Shown here: positions 27,905 through 36,730 of the stretch, piece after piece
Numbering within the stretch: the first letter of the stretch is position 1
Layout: each line of letters starts with the position of its first letter
DNA from: JAFGMQ01 sp036733345
Lineage (GTDB): Bacteria; Desulfobacterota; DSM-4660; Desulfatiglandales; Desulfatiglandaceae
Length of the DNA: 64,000 nucleotides
Direction: 5' to 3'
NCBI GenBank assembly: GCA_036733345.1
Contig: DAINAR010000010.1
Span: 1-64,000 of the forward strand
Notes under the pieces: model-generated
Seen by the model: only the letters and a program-made list of their open reading frames with translations
Databases searched by the model: none
What the model was told of the DNA's origin: nothing
Program-made: the position numbers and the translations under genes

Positions 27905-27922
27905 CCTATCCCTTTTTTGAAG

Positions 27923-30900
27923 TTATGCGCGCAGTGCGGGAAAGGTGACGCTGAAGGTAGTCCCTTTTCCCTCTTTACTGGCGAATGTGATTTTTCCAGC
28001 ATGGGCCTCAACCAGATTATAGGTGATGGGAAGACCAAGGCCGGTCCCTCCGTCAGCCTGTCGTGTCGTGACAAAAGGATCAAAAAGTTTATCGATTATA
28101 GAAGGATCTACACCCGAACCATTATCTGCAATGGTAATGACTGCCTTTCCACCCTTTCTTTTAAGTCTGGTCGAAATTATAATTCTGCCGTTATTGTGAT
28201 CGATTGACTGGATCGCATTAATGGCAATATTCATAACGATTTGCTCGATGCTCTGGAGATTCCCCTCAATCTCTGGAGATTTTTTAGCAAGTTTAAGCTC
28301 CAGCATAATATTAGATTTCCGCAGGGTTGTCTCTATAAGCCGCAGGGCATTCTCTACAGCCGTATTTATCTCCATTGGAGCTTTGTCGGTTATACTTGAC
28401 TGTTTGGTAAAATTCTTCAGATTATTTACTGTTATAGCCACTCTGTTTGCGGCCATCTCCATATCAGATATGAGTTGCGGCAGGTTTTCCCTCAGAAAAT
28501 CGCAGGTAAGGCCTCCATATTTTCTTGCCGGATCCTTCTTCTCCTGTTCTTCCAGAACGGGCATAATATCTGTCCAGACCTTTTGAAGGAGAGGCACGTT
28601 AAATATGATTTTATTGACCGGGTTATTGATCTCATGTGCGACACCTGCCACAAGCGTCCCCAGTGCTTCCATCTTCTGGGCATGCAGCAGTTGTGCCTTG
28701 AGATGCATTTTTTCCTCTTCCGCGCGCTTTTGCTCAGTAATGTCTTCTATCATAGCGATCAAGTAGAGAGGCTTGTTATTTTCGTCATATATAATGGAGG
28801 CTGTTACACTTCCCCATCTATACTCTCTATCTTTCCTGATGTATCTTTTTTCCGCCTTATAATACGGTATATTACCATGCAATAACTGCGCCATCTGTTG
28901 CAGGTTTTCTTCGATATAATCCGGGTGGGTTATATCGATAAAGGTCAGATCCGTCAACTCGGCCTCCTCATATCCAAGCATGGCGCATAGCTTGGCATTT
29001 ACCCGTTCAAACTTATATTCGAGATTGAGGAAGGCCATCCCGAGGGCACCTCCCTCAAATATTTTACGGAACCGTTCTTCATTTTCCCGTAATCTTTGCT
29101 CTGCTTTTTTTCGTTCAGTAATATCTCTGAAGATCCCCTGAACAACATCTTTGCTCCCTATGGTAATTACATTCCCTAATATCTCAACGGGAACCAGCTT
29201 CCCGTCGCTGCGCTGGACGAGCAGTTCTGCCCTGCGTCTCACGTCTTCCCCCTTAATCTCGCTAAAGCGTGCCTTTACTTCCTCTCTTTCGAATTCGGGA
29301 TACAACTGTAAGTGGTTCATCCCTATCATTTTGTCACGCGGCATCATAATAAGCTGAGATGCGGGTAGATTAACATCGATCAAAATTCCCGTTTTGATGT
29401 CGGTGAGAAAGATTGGATCGGGAGCCCCCTCAAAGAGCGCCCGGTACTGAACTTCACTCTGCTGCAAGGCCTTCTCGGTTTCCTTCAGTTCCGTTATGTC
29501 CCGTCCCACCGACTGATATTCCACCAGGGTCCCATGGTCGTCGAATATGGCCCTGTTAACCCATTGATGCCACCTGAGCCCCCCTTTAATATCGTAGGCC
29601 TGATGTTCATGCCTTACCTCCTCGATCTTGGGATCCATCAGCTGTGCATGGTATTCCTTGACCTTTTCCCTTTGCTCTTCAGGGATGAACGGCATAAAAC
29701 TCTCCCCGATTAATTCGCCCCGTTGTTTCCCGGTAAAACGGCAGTATGGCTCATTGACGAAAGTAAGGTGCCAATCCGGTGTGTACCGGCATATCAAATC
29801 GCCCTGGGTTTCCAGAACATTCCTGTAGCGTTTCTCGCTCTCTCGAAGCGCCTCTTCCACCTGCTTGCGTTCCGTAACATCCTCCCCATGAATAATTGTA
29901 GCAATTAATCCATTGCCTGTATCGGAGTAAATATTGGCGGAATTCCATAAGACGACATGCAGCTTGCCGTCTCGGTGCCGTATTGCCATCTCCTGGGCAT
30001 AAAGGTCTTTCCCCTCGCTTTGTGCCTGTTTAAGCCTTTTCATTGAATCGACGCGGCTGGTATCGGGAAAAAGTACATCGAGAGACTTGCCTATCATTTC
30101 CTCTTCGGTCCTGCCGCTCATTCGCTCAAATACGTCGTTGAAGATGGTAACCTCCCCATGATGATCCAGCACTACCACCGGGGCATTGGCACATCGGATC
30201 AGGTTATTGAGGTAATCGGTGGTCTCCCTCAGCTTTTTCGTCCTTTTGCGGACCTCACTCCTGAGGAGACTGGACCAGCGGTAGACGGAAAGGAATGAAA
30301 AGGTACCTGCAAGGATGAAAAAGAGGATGATAAAGGCAAAGGTGTTTAATGCATGGGAGCCTCCTTCGCGAATAATTTCATCCACCTCATTGACCGGCGC
30401 GACAACGGCGGCTGACCATATCTGATCTATAACATGTATGGGAGAATACGCTATCAGTTTCTCAATACGTCCCTTTTTACCTCTGTGCCATCCCGAAAAG
30501 TAACGACCGATCCCTTCACCTCCGACCATTACCTTCTGCTGGATCTCATTGATCGATTCATAAGACAGTTCAGGATCATATTGCTCCCGAATGTGAAAGG
30601 CATCCTGCCCTACAAATGTATCCACGTTATGGGCGAGGAAATAGCCGTTCTGATCCATCAGCCAGGAATACCCGGTTTTTCCTGACCTTATTGGCGAAAT
30701 AAAGATGCTGGCTATTGCCTTAAGGTCAAAGGAGACAACCAGGACTCCAGTGAACTTCTTTTCGCCGCTTTCCCGGGTCGCCGGCACATAAACAGGCATG
30801 GACATCCTGATGCGCTTTTCACCAATCTCATTGATGGTTATTCCCGATAAAACGACGCCCCCCTTTTTCTGTGCATCTTTAAAATACTTCTCGCCGCCAT

Positions 30901-31324
30901 AGTTTCTGCCGGTCAGCCTGCCGCGCCAGTCGTCGGAAGGATAGATGAAACGCAACACCCCATTTTCGTCAAGACGCCTGATAGAGGTTCTCGGTATAAA
31001 TCCGAGGTACATATTCTGCATATATTCAAGACAATCATTGGTCATATTCTTTATGGCATCTACTTTTGTGGCCGACACGAGAGAGGCTTTGACTTCGCTG
31101 AAATAGGTTTCAATCCCGGCTGCGGCGGAACGGGCGAGGATAAGCTGGTTCTGGTTGAACTGTTCGAGGACTGTCTGCCGGGTTTTGTTGTATGTGTTGA
31201 TTCCAAGAAAGGTTGTTATGGCGACAGCGATGACGGTAATACTCACAATAGTTATCTGAATCCACCATGCCGGTTGTTTGACGCCCCCATTAACGGAGTC
31301 CGATTTTTTTGTGGTATAGGCCAT
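27923..31324 (-). CDS. Membrane sensor histidine kinase with double-Cache and four PAS domains
   Basis: 1133 residues from the ATG at 31324, which has an AGGAG site; the open frame starts eight codons earlier. Membrane helices near residues 21-43 and 335-357 enclose a large periplasmic double-Cache sensor. Four PAS/PAC modules follow at about 370-490, 495-615, 620-740 and 745-870, as judged from the repeated D-I/V-T-E-R/L-K linkers. The HisKA motif is VAGVAHEINNPVNKI and the ATPase has NIAINAIQSI, DNGSGVD and GGTGLGLPITYNLV. It should phosphorylate the sigma54 regulator encoded just downstream. The stacked PAS domains suggest several cytoplasmic inputs besides the periplasmic one. Confidence 0.92.
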   Translation of the reverse strand: MAYTTKKSDSVNGGVKQPAWWIQITIVSITVIAVAITTFLGINTYNKTRQTVLEQFNQNQLILARSAAAGIETYFSEVKASLVSATKVDAIKNMTNDCLEYMQNMYLGFIPRTSIRRLDENGVLRFIYPSDDWRGRLTGRNYGGEKYFKDAQKKGGVVLSGITINEIGEKRIRMSMPVYVPATRESGEKKFTGVLVVSFDLKAIASIFISPIRSGKTGYSWLMDQNGYFLAHNVDTFVGQDAFHIREQYDPELSYESINEIQQKVMVGGEGIGRYFSGWHRGKKGRIEKLIAYSPIHVIDQIWSAAVVAPVNEVDEIIREGGSHALNTFAFIILFFILAGTFSFLSVYRWSSLLRSEVRKRTKKLRETTDYLNNLIRCANAPVVVLDHHGEVTIFNDVFERMSGRTEEEMIGKSLDVLFPDTSRVDSMKRLKQAQSEGKDLYAQEMAIRHRDGKLHVVLWNSANIYSDTGNGLIATIIHGEDVTERKQVEEALRESEKRYRNVLETQGDLICRYTPDWHLTFVNEPYCRFTGKQRGELIGESFMPFIPEEQREKVKEYHAQLMDPKIEEVRHEHQAYDIKGGLRWHQWVNRAIFDDHGTLVEYQSVGRDITELKETEKALQQSEVQYRALFEGAPDPIFLTDIKTGILIDVNLPASQLIMMPRDKMIGMNHLQLYPEFEREEVKARFSEIKGEDVRRRAELLVQRSDGKLVPVEILGNVITIGSKDVVQGIFRDITERKKAEQRLRENEERFRKIFEGGALGMAFLNLEYKFERVNAKLCAMLGYEEAELTDLTFIDITHPDYIEENLQQMAQLLHGNIPYYKAEKRYIRKDREYRWGSVTASIIYDENNKPLYLIAMIEDITEQKRAEEEKMHLKAQLLHAQKMEALGTLVAGVAHEINNPVNKIIFNVPLLQKVWTDIMPVLEEQEKKDPARKYGGLTCDFLRENLPQLISDMEMAANRVAITVNNLKNFTKQSSITDKAPMEINTAVENALRLIETTLRKSNIMLELKLAKKSPEIEGNLQSIEQIVMNIAINAIQSIDHNNGRIIISTRLKRKGGKAVITIADNGSGVDPSIIDKLFDPFVTTRQADGGTGLGLPITYNLVEAHAGKITFASKEGKGTTFSVTFPALRA

Positions 31325-31861
31325 ACACGATCTCCTGTTCATCAGCATATTAGGTTTAACACCTTTTTTCTATTTTCCGCTCATGATACAGGGGCGAATT
31401 TGTGACACCCCTCGGCTTGTGTTTGGTGACTTTCGATTATATAATTTCGTTTAGCAAATATAACGACAGGCTTCAGTAAGTGCAGGGGATTCTCGCTATC
31501 CAATCGGTGCCAATGTGAACGCCCGGCATGCTGAAGATCCCGCCATGCTGAGGGCATGAATTTATGGGGTAACTTTAGACCTGGCTCAGTCAAATAATCC
31601 CCCTGTACGTGAATCCTGTTAATATGCTGAACATATTAACAAAAGTATTAACCGAAGACAAGTCTTTGATGCCGCAGTCATGGGGGATCGACGAGAATAG
31701 TTGTCTGAAGCTTGTCTGCCTCAGGCAGGGAAGTCCAGGGTTCAGGAGATTTGTATGTAACAGAGCAGGCCGGGTAGTCGCCAAATGACCAGAAATGAGG
31801 TTCCGCTTGAAAGAAATCCATTTTTGAATTCCCAAAGTATACCAATGTCTGTCCCTGCCCC
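31325..31861. other. Intergenic region between kinase and decarboxylase genes
   Basis: About 540 bases on the minus-strand path from the decarboxylase to the kinase. It holds the kinase leader and a perfect palindrome listed separately. Two open frames of 70-81 codons (31381-31593 and 31590-31835, minus strand) look non-coding: no ribosome site and odd composition. I see no other feature. Confidence 0.4.
31617..31641. promoter_or_regulatory. Perfect 10-bp palindrome with 5-base spacer
   Basis: TGTTAATATG and CATATTAACA form an exact inverted repeat around CTGAA. It lies about 290 bases upstream of the kinase start on the minus strand and downstream of the decarboxylase stop. With no T-run after it on the minus strand, it looks more like a protein-binding operator for the kinase/regulator operon than a terminator, but the binding factor is unknown. 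Confidence 0.45.
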
Positions 31862-33283
31862 CTATTTTTCCTCCATGATACGGCGTATGTTATGCACAAG
31901 ATCCTCTATATCCTGCATGGAGGTATGTGGACTCATCAGCGATAACCGCAGATACCTGGAACCCATAAAAGAGGTAGTGGAGATATAGAACCGTCCCTGC
32001 TCATTCAGCCTGTTGCGTATTCTGATTTGCACCTCATCATCCCCGTCTACGCGGAAGCACAGGATATTGCTCTGAGGGCGTACCGGACAGGTGAAATCGT
32101 CGAGCTGCTCGAGATAGTCCCAGGCATTTTTCGCCAGGTCATACTGCCTGTCGATATAGTCCGCAATCCCCTGTTCCCCCATGGCGGCAAGGACGAAAAA
32201 GAATTTCAGCCCCAGACCGGCCTTTGTACATTCTACGGTACGATGGATAAAATCAAAGCCGGGCTGCTCTTTGTCGTGGAAGAGATAACTTGCCTCCTGT
32301 TTAAACGCCGCATCCAGATCCCTGTGATCCTTTACCAGGAGGGCGGCGCATACTGTGGGCGTGCGCATGAGCTTGTGAGCGTCCCAAGTGATTGAATTTG
32401 CCTTTTCAATGCCCTTCATCAGAGTCCTGTGCTTTTTGGAAAACAGCGCGCTGGCACCATGGGCACCGTCCACATGGAACCAGATATCATGCTCATTACA
32501 GAAGTCTCCGATCTCATCCAACGGATCGTATATGCCTACTGCCGTGCTGCATGCATTGGCAACGAGCGCAATCGCTCTCCTTCCGTCAGTACGCATTCGA
32601 TCATAGGCCGGGGTGAGTTTTTCCGGGATTATAGCCCCTGTATCATCAACATCCAGTTCATATATAGCGTTGCGCCCTATGCCCAGGATGCCGGCAGCCC
32701 GTGCAATGGAATAGTGAGAATCGGCAGGGGCGAGAATGGCCAGGTCCTGAGGTATGCCGACATCCCAAACGTCAGGAACCAGCCTGGTACGGGCGGCAAT
32801 GAGCGCAGTAAGGTTGGTGAGTGATCCGCCATGGGTCAGAACGCCGCCTGCATACGCCTGTGAATAGGGTACTTGGCGCAGATTCAGCGGGGCAGGCTCC
32901 CAGCCGATCTTTTTCAGAAGTACGTTAATCACATGGTACTCGATACTTGCCGCCCCGGGCCCCATTTCATAAATAGCCATGACATTATTGGTAAAGGTGT
33001 CGATCAATGCTGCCAGTGCTCCCGCATAGTGCGGTACGGCTACCTGGTGCGACATATAGCCAGGATGATGCAGCCTGGTTGTTGTGGGCAGGTAGTCTCT
33101 TATAAATTCGGCGAGGCGGTCCCCGGTCAATCCTCCTTCATGTGAGTATAATGCGAGCTTAAGATCTGTGATAATTTTTTCCAGCGGCTGCTGAGCGATA
33201 GCAGGCTTTTCTGCCGAGACGGAATCCCGGTAATATTCATCGAGGGCATTGATAAGTATCCGGGCATCCTGGAGAAAAGTCAT
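31862..33283 (-). CDS. PLP-dependent group II decarboxylase family protein
   Basis: 473 residues from the ATG at 33283, which has AAAGGAG just before it (the ATG at 33307 does not). It has the pattern of group II amino acid decarboxylases (glutamate, tyrosine/aromatic, diaminobutyrate): LHHPGYMSHQV, THGGSLTNLTAL, HYSIARAAGILG, FHVDGAHGA and the PLP lysine in WDAHKLMRTP. The reaction is removal of the alpha-carboxyl group of an amino acid. The substrate is not decided by these motifs. It may share the kinase's transcription unit, although 540 bases separate them. Its codons seem richer in G and C than those of the surrounding genes, hinting at transfer. Confidence 0.85.
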   Translation of the reverse strand: MTFLQDARILINALDEYYRDSVSAEKPAIAQQPLEKIITDLKLALYSHEGGLTGDRLAEFIRDYLPTTTRLHHPGYMSHQVAVPHYAGALAALIDTFTNNVMAIYEMGPGAASIEYHVINVLLKKIGWEPAPLNLRQVPYSQAYAGGVLTHGGSLTNLTALIAARTRLVPDVWDVGIPQDLAILAPADSHYSIARAAGILGIGRNAIYELDVDDTGAIIPEKLTPAYDRMRTDGRRAIALVANACSTAVGIYDPLDEIGDFCNEHDIWFHVDGAHGASALFSKKHRTLMKGIEKANSITWDAHKLMRTPTVCAALLVKDHRDLDAAFKQEASYLFHDKEQPGFDFIHRTVECTKAGLGLKFFFVLAAMGEQGIADYIDRQYDLAKNAWDYLEQLDDFTCPVRPQSNILCFRVDGDDEVQIRIRNRLNEQGRFYISTTSFMGSRYLRLSLMSPHTSMQDIEDLVHNIRRIMEEK

Positions 33284-33633
33284 GTTGCTTCTCCTTTCGT
33301 TATTCATGTCGACTCTTGAAGTTGTGATGTTGAACTATGCTGAGGGAGACCTATACAGGCTGAAAATTTTCCCACAATTTGTGATCTAGAGTTATTAGAG
33401 AGGCTTCGTCAACCATTATTTTGCAATAGTAGATAATACTGTAAAATACCGGATTCCTGAATACAGGTGCCACTTCGCTTCATCCCAATTCACTTTGACA
33501 GCAAAGCCGGTATTGACGTAAATCCTCCTGGGTGATATCTTCCAGTGATTTGCTCGACCAAGCAATTGAATAAGATCTAGTCGTTTTGACATCTTCATTC
33601 ATGTCTTTCCCGGCAAAGTGAGGAAATAAGGAT
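33284..33633. other. Intergenic region between divergent decarboxylase and rlmD
   Basis: 350 bases that must hold promoters in both directions. A 60-codon minus-strand frame (33416-33598) is present but has no ribosome site and no recognisable family. I could not pick a promoter with confidence. Confidence 0.35.
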
Positions 33634-33642
33634 TTGAAGAGT

Positions 33643-35037
33643 ATGAGTTTTCGAAAAGGAAGTATTATTGAAATTGAAATCGATAAGATGGCCTACGGAG
33701 GAAATGGACTTGGCCGTTTAGACGGCATGGTTGTTTTTGTCCGGGGTACTGTCCCGGGCGACAGGATAACAGCTAGAATTTACAGAAAAAAAAAGGATTA
33801 TGCTGAGGCGGCCCTGGTAGACATCCTGTCGCCTTCACCGCACCGGATAAATGCCCCATGCCCCTACAGCGGCTACTGCGGAGGCTGTCAGTGGCAGCAT
33901 GTGCGTTATGAAAAACAGCTCGAGTATAAAAAAGAACATGTAAGGGAATCCATAGAACACATAGCCGGCCTGAAAGATCCTCTGGTTAAGGATGTGGTGC
34001 CTTCCGAAAAAGTATTCGGATACAGAAATAAAATGGAGTTTTCATTTTCAGACCGCCGCTGGCTTATGCCCGGAGAATTACCTGATTCGGACAAAGACAA
34101 CTTCGCCCTGGGCCTTCATGTGCCCGGAACCTATCATAAGGTTATTGACATGGAAACCTGCCTGCTTCAGCATGAAGCGGGCAATCAAATCCTTTACGAG
34201 GTAAAAAAATATGTGAAAAACTCAGGTATACCCGTATATGGATTGAAAACCCATGAGGGCTTCTGGCGGTTCCTGGTACTCCGATATTCAACCGCATTTG
34301 ATGAGTGGATGGTTAACGTGGTCACCTCTGAAGAACGACCGGAAGCTGTCCAGCCTCTTGCAGATTTTCTCAAAAGGAGCTTCAGTAAGATCAAAACAAT
34401 AGTGAACAATATTAACAGCAGGAAGGCATCCATCGCTGTAGGAGAAAATGAAATAGTACTCTCAGGAGAAGGGATCATCAGCGACAGGATAGGAAGATTC
34501 ACATTTCAGATATCGGCAAATTCCTTTTTCCAGACCAATTCCCTGAGTATTGAAAAACTGTATCAGAAGGTGGTCGAGTTTGGAGAACTTAACGGAAATG
34601 AGAGGGTGATTGACCTTTACAGCGGAACCGGAACAATTCCAGTCTTTCTGGCGGAGAGAGTAAAATCCGTAACAGGAATCGAAATAACTGAAAGCGCTGT
34701 AGCAGATGCCCGCAGAAACTGCACTGAATTCGGTATCAAGAACTGCAGTTTTATATGCGGAGATATCCGAAATAGCCTGTCTTCAATTAAATACAAACCT
34801 GATCTGATGATTATCGATCCGCCTCGCCAGGGCATGCATAAAGATGTACTTTCGCAGGTCATGAATTTGTCTCCTGAAAAAATCATTTATGTCTCCTGCA
34901 ATCCTGCTACTCTGGCAAGGGATATCGGCGAAATGATCTCAGATTATGAACTGATTGAAATTCAGCCCTTTGATATGTTTCCCCATACATACCACATTGA
35001 AGCAGCTGCAAAACTGCACCTGAGAAAAAACAATTGA
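33643..35037 (+). CDS. rlmD: 23S rRNA (uracil-C5)-methyltransferase RlmD/RumA family
   Basis: 464 residues from the ATG at 33643; an in-frame TTG lies nine bases earlier. An N-terminal TRAM domain (to about residue 60) precedes the cysteines of CPYSGYCGGCQWQH, which with a more distant Cys bind a [4Fe-4S] cluster. The SAM domain has DLYSGTGTI, FQTNS and DPPRQGMH, and the nucleophile cysteine is in YVSCNPATLARD. It methylates a uridine of 23S rRNA at C5. RlmD (U1939) and RlmCD-type paralogues share these motifs, so the exact target position is inferred. Confidence 0.85.
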   Translation: MSFRKGSIIEIEIDKMAYGGNGLGRLDGMVVFVRGTVPGDRITARIYRKKKDYAEAALVDILSPSPHRINAPCPYSGYCGGCQWQHVRYEKQLEYKKEHVRESIEHIAGLKDPLVKDVVPSEKVFGYRNKMEFSFSDRRWLMPGELPDSDKDNFALGLHVPGTYHKVIDMETCLLQHEAGNQILYEVKKYVKNSGIPVYGLKTHEGFWRFLVLRYSTAFDEWMVNVVTSEERPEAVQPLADFLKRSFSKIKTIVNNINSRKASIAVGENEIVLSGEGIISDRIGRFTFQISANSFFQTNSLSIEKLYQKVVEFGELNGNERVIDLYSGTGTIPVFLAERVKSVTGIEITESAVADARRNCTEFGIKNCSFICGDIRNSLSSIKYKPDLMIIDPPRQGMHKDVLSQVMNLSPEKIIYVSCNPATLARDIGEMISDYELIEIQPFDMFPHTYHIEAAAKLHLRKNN

Positions 35038-35422
35038 CAAAATAATTGATTATGATATTTTTGTTTCTCTTTTAAATAGAATTCCGTCTTGTTTGTAAAT
35101 TTGTAAAAAAGTGGAGCCCCTTTTTTTAAAAGGGGATTGTGAAGTTAGGAAAAAGGGGGTGATTAAATCTGACCGTATGAAATTATAATATGAACTGGCT
35201 GGCAGTCAGCCAGGGAATTCGGTCAGAGAAATCCCTGATACCCATTTAATGATTATGAGTGCTTCCTTACCTTCTACAAAAATGAAGAGGTTGAATACAA
35301 TGACCATCCTTTAGCAGGCTAAAAGAAAATGCTACAGGGAATATCCCTGTTTTGAAGGCAAGGAAAAGCATCTCTTTGAAAAATTGAGGTGCTTTTTTAT
35401 TTCCTAATGTTGAGGTGAAAAT
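35038..35422 (+). promoter_or_regulatory. Hairpin-rich leader of rpsU
   Basis: This 385-base stretch holds several inverted repeats on the way to rpsU: CCCCTTT/AAAGGGG (35117-35135), CTGGCTG/CAGCCAG (35195-35213), ACAGGGA/TCCCTGT (35334-35350) and a terminator-like hairpin (35365-35397) that ends only 25 bases before the rpsU ATG. A row of structures ending in a terminator directly in front of a ribosomal protein gene suggests attenuation, or termination of a separate short RNA. I cannot fold alternative structures by hand. Confidence 0.45.
35365..35397 (+). terminator. Intrinsic terminator-like hairpin before rpsU
   Basis: AAGCATCTC (35366-35374) pairs with GAGGTGCTT (35386-35394) across an 11-base loop, with one G-T pair, and six Ts occur in a row from 35393. 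This is a typical Rho-independent signal on the plus strand. It could end an upstream transcript or, if rpsU is read through it, act as an attenuator. Confidence 0.7.
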
Positions 35423-35608
35423 ATGAAAGTAATTGTTCAAAACAATCAGATTGAAAAGGCCATAAGAGATCTGAAAAGGAAGTTGACCAAAGAAGGTTTC
35501 TTCTCTGAGATAAAAGAAAGACGTTTTTATGATAAGCCTAGCGTAGCCAAAAAGAAAAAACAGGCCAAGGCAGCAAAAAGACGCAGAAAAAAGATGAGAA
35601 GATTCTAA
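35423..35608 (+). CDS. rpsU: 30S ribosomal protein S21
   Basis: 61 residues, very basic, the usual size. It contains VIVQNNQIEKAIRDLKRKL and the lysine/arginine-rich tail KKKQAKAAKRRRKKMRRF. S21 sits on the small subunit near the anti-Shine-Dalgarno region and helps initiation. A GAGGTG site precedes the ATG. It is alone on its message here rather than joined to primase and sigma factor genes as in enteric bacteria. Confidence 0.96.
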   Translation: MKVIVQNNQIEKAIRDLKRKLTKEGFFSEIKERRFYDKPSVAKKKKQAKAAKRRRKKMRRF

Positions 35609-35625
35609 TTCACGCCATCAACCAG

Positions 35626-35658
35626 GGCCCTCTCATATTATAAATAAAAGAGAGGGCC
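35626..35658 (+). terminator. Hairpin downstream of rpsU
   Basis: GGCCCTCTC (35626-35634) pairs with GAGAGGGCC (35650-35658), starting 17 bases after the rpsU stop. No run of Ts follows, so it is a weak or factor-assisted terminator, or a 3'-end stabiliser. Its position directly after a single-gene unit makes a transcript-end role likely. Confidence 0.6.
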
Positions 35659-36057
35659 TGAAAATACAGTATCCCAAGCCCTTTTTAGCCACTATTAATG
35701 GCATTCACTGAAATTCCAAATAAAGCTTAGTCAATTTATCCCGGACAGGGAAACATTTATCTTCCGCCTGTTCATTACTTTTGCTTACAGACCGCCAGGC
35801 ATGTTCAGGAGTAACCTCCATCTGCTGATGTACTTTATTTTAATTTCATAGACATCTATTACTTTTTTTCTTGACAAAAAGGGGGAAGAAATAGGTATAT
35901 ATTTGCAATTGTTGATGCTTTATTAGGCCTTGTTTTTAGGCCTGAGCTGGAAAAGGGAAGTATATAATATTAGGTCTTTTTGATTCAAGCTATTGATAAT
36001 GCATTGAATTTGCATTTTAGTACAACCTCAAACTCAATGGATGAGAGGCTTAACAAT
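35659..36057 (+). promoter_or_regulatory. Candidate promoter and leader of the qrc operon
   Basis: TTGACA at 35871-35876 and TATATA at 35896-35901 (19-base spacer) could be a sigma70 promoter for the cytochrome operon. About 20 bases later two AGGCCT sites (35925-35930 and 35938-35943), each palindromic, form a hairpin in the leader. I see no -24/-12 sigma54 element here. The earlier part of the gap contains nothing that I recognise. Confidence 0.4.
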
Positions 36058-36717
36058 ATGAAAAATTCCACAGAATCCCTTAAAACCTCTTCCAAAGGGG
36101 GATGGATATTTTTCCTTGGAGGTTTAATCCTTTCCCTGATAGTGGGGTGGGTTGTTTTTCCTATGGTTTTATATTCCCATCATGATCAACCCATGGATTT
36201 CAGCCATGCCCTGCATCTTGATCCGGAAAGGGTGTTCGGTATTGAAGGAGAAACGGATATAGAAAGATGCCAGTATTGCCATGGATTCCGTGATGATGGA
36301 ACCTTTCAAGGCATACCGAGGTTGGAGAAATGCACAGAATGCCATGATGACCCTGAAAGTCCGCTTGGAGAATCTCCCAAAGAGGCTGAATTTATGGAGA
36401 AATATGTAGCCGATGAGAATGAAATACCATGGCTTGTTTATTCTGAACAGCCTGACTGTGTTTACTTCTCTCATATAGCCCACGTCAAAATGGGGGAGCT
36501 TGATTGCAGTGTGTGCCACGGGGACCATGGTGAGAGCGAAAGCCTTCCAGTGTACAAGAAAAACCGCCTGACAGGGTACAGTATAAATATATGGGGAAAA
36601 CGTATCTGTGGGTATAAAACAAACACCTGGGATCGTATGAAAATGGATGATTGCGGCGAGTGTCACACCAAAATGGGGCACGAAGAAAATAACGCCTGTT
36701 TTGTCTGCCATAAATAA
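36058..36717 (+). CDS. qrcA: Membrane-anchored multihaem cytochrome c of a Qrc-type complex
   Basis: 219 residues from the ATG at 36058, which follows GAGAGG; the open frame begins at a TTG 26 codons earlier. A single N-terminal helix (about 15-38) anchors it, with the rest on the periplasmic side. Five CxxCH haem motifs are visible: CQYCH, CTECH, CSVCH, CGECH and CFVCH, plus several extra histidines for axial ligation. QrcA of Desulfovibrio has six haems, so either a sixth is bound by a non-standard site or this form has five. It should accept electrons from periplasmic type I cytochrome c3. It is the first gene of the operon. Confidence 0.85.
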   Translation: MKNSTESLKTSSKGGWIFFLGGLILSLIVGWVVFPMVLYSHHDQPMDFSHALHLDPERVFGIEGETDIERCQYCHGFRDDGTFQGIPRLEKCTECHDDPESPLGESPKEAEFMEKYVADENEIPWLVYSEQPDCVYFSHIAHVKMGELDCSVCHGDHGESESLPVYKKNRLTGYSINIWGKRICGYKTNTWDRMKMDDCGECHTKMGHEENNACFVCHK

Positions 36718-36730
36718 GGGGAAAATAACC

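Noticed and set aside
31381..31835. Two 70-81-codon minus-strand frames
   Set aside because: No ribosome sites, odd composition, and partly overlapping each other; likely chance.
33416..33598. 60-codon frame on the minus strand
   Set aside because: No ribosome site and no recognisable family; it lies in a divergent promoter region.
35980..36057. TTG-initiated extension of the cytochrome gene
   Set aside because: The ATG at 36058 has a GAGAGG site and puts the membrane helix at the usual distance.
36647..36730. Longer start of the molybdopterin subunit inside the cytochrome gene
   Set aside because: The twin-arginine signal begins right after the ATG at 36731, which has its own ribosome site.
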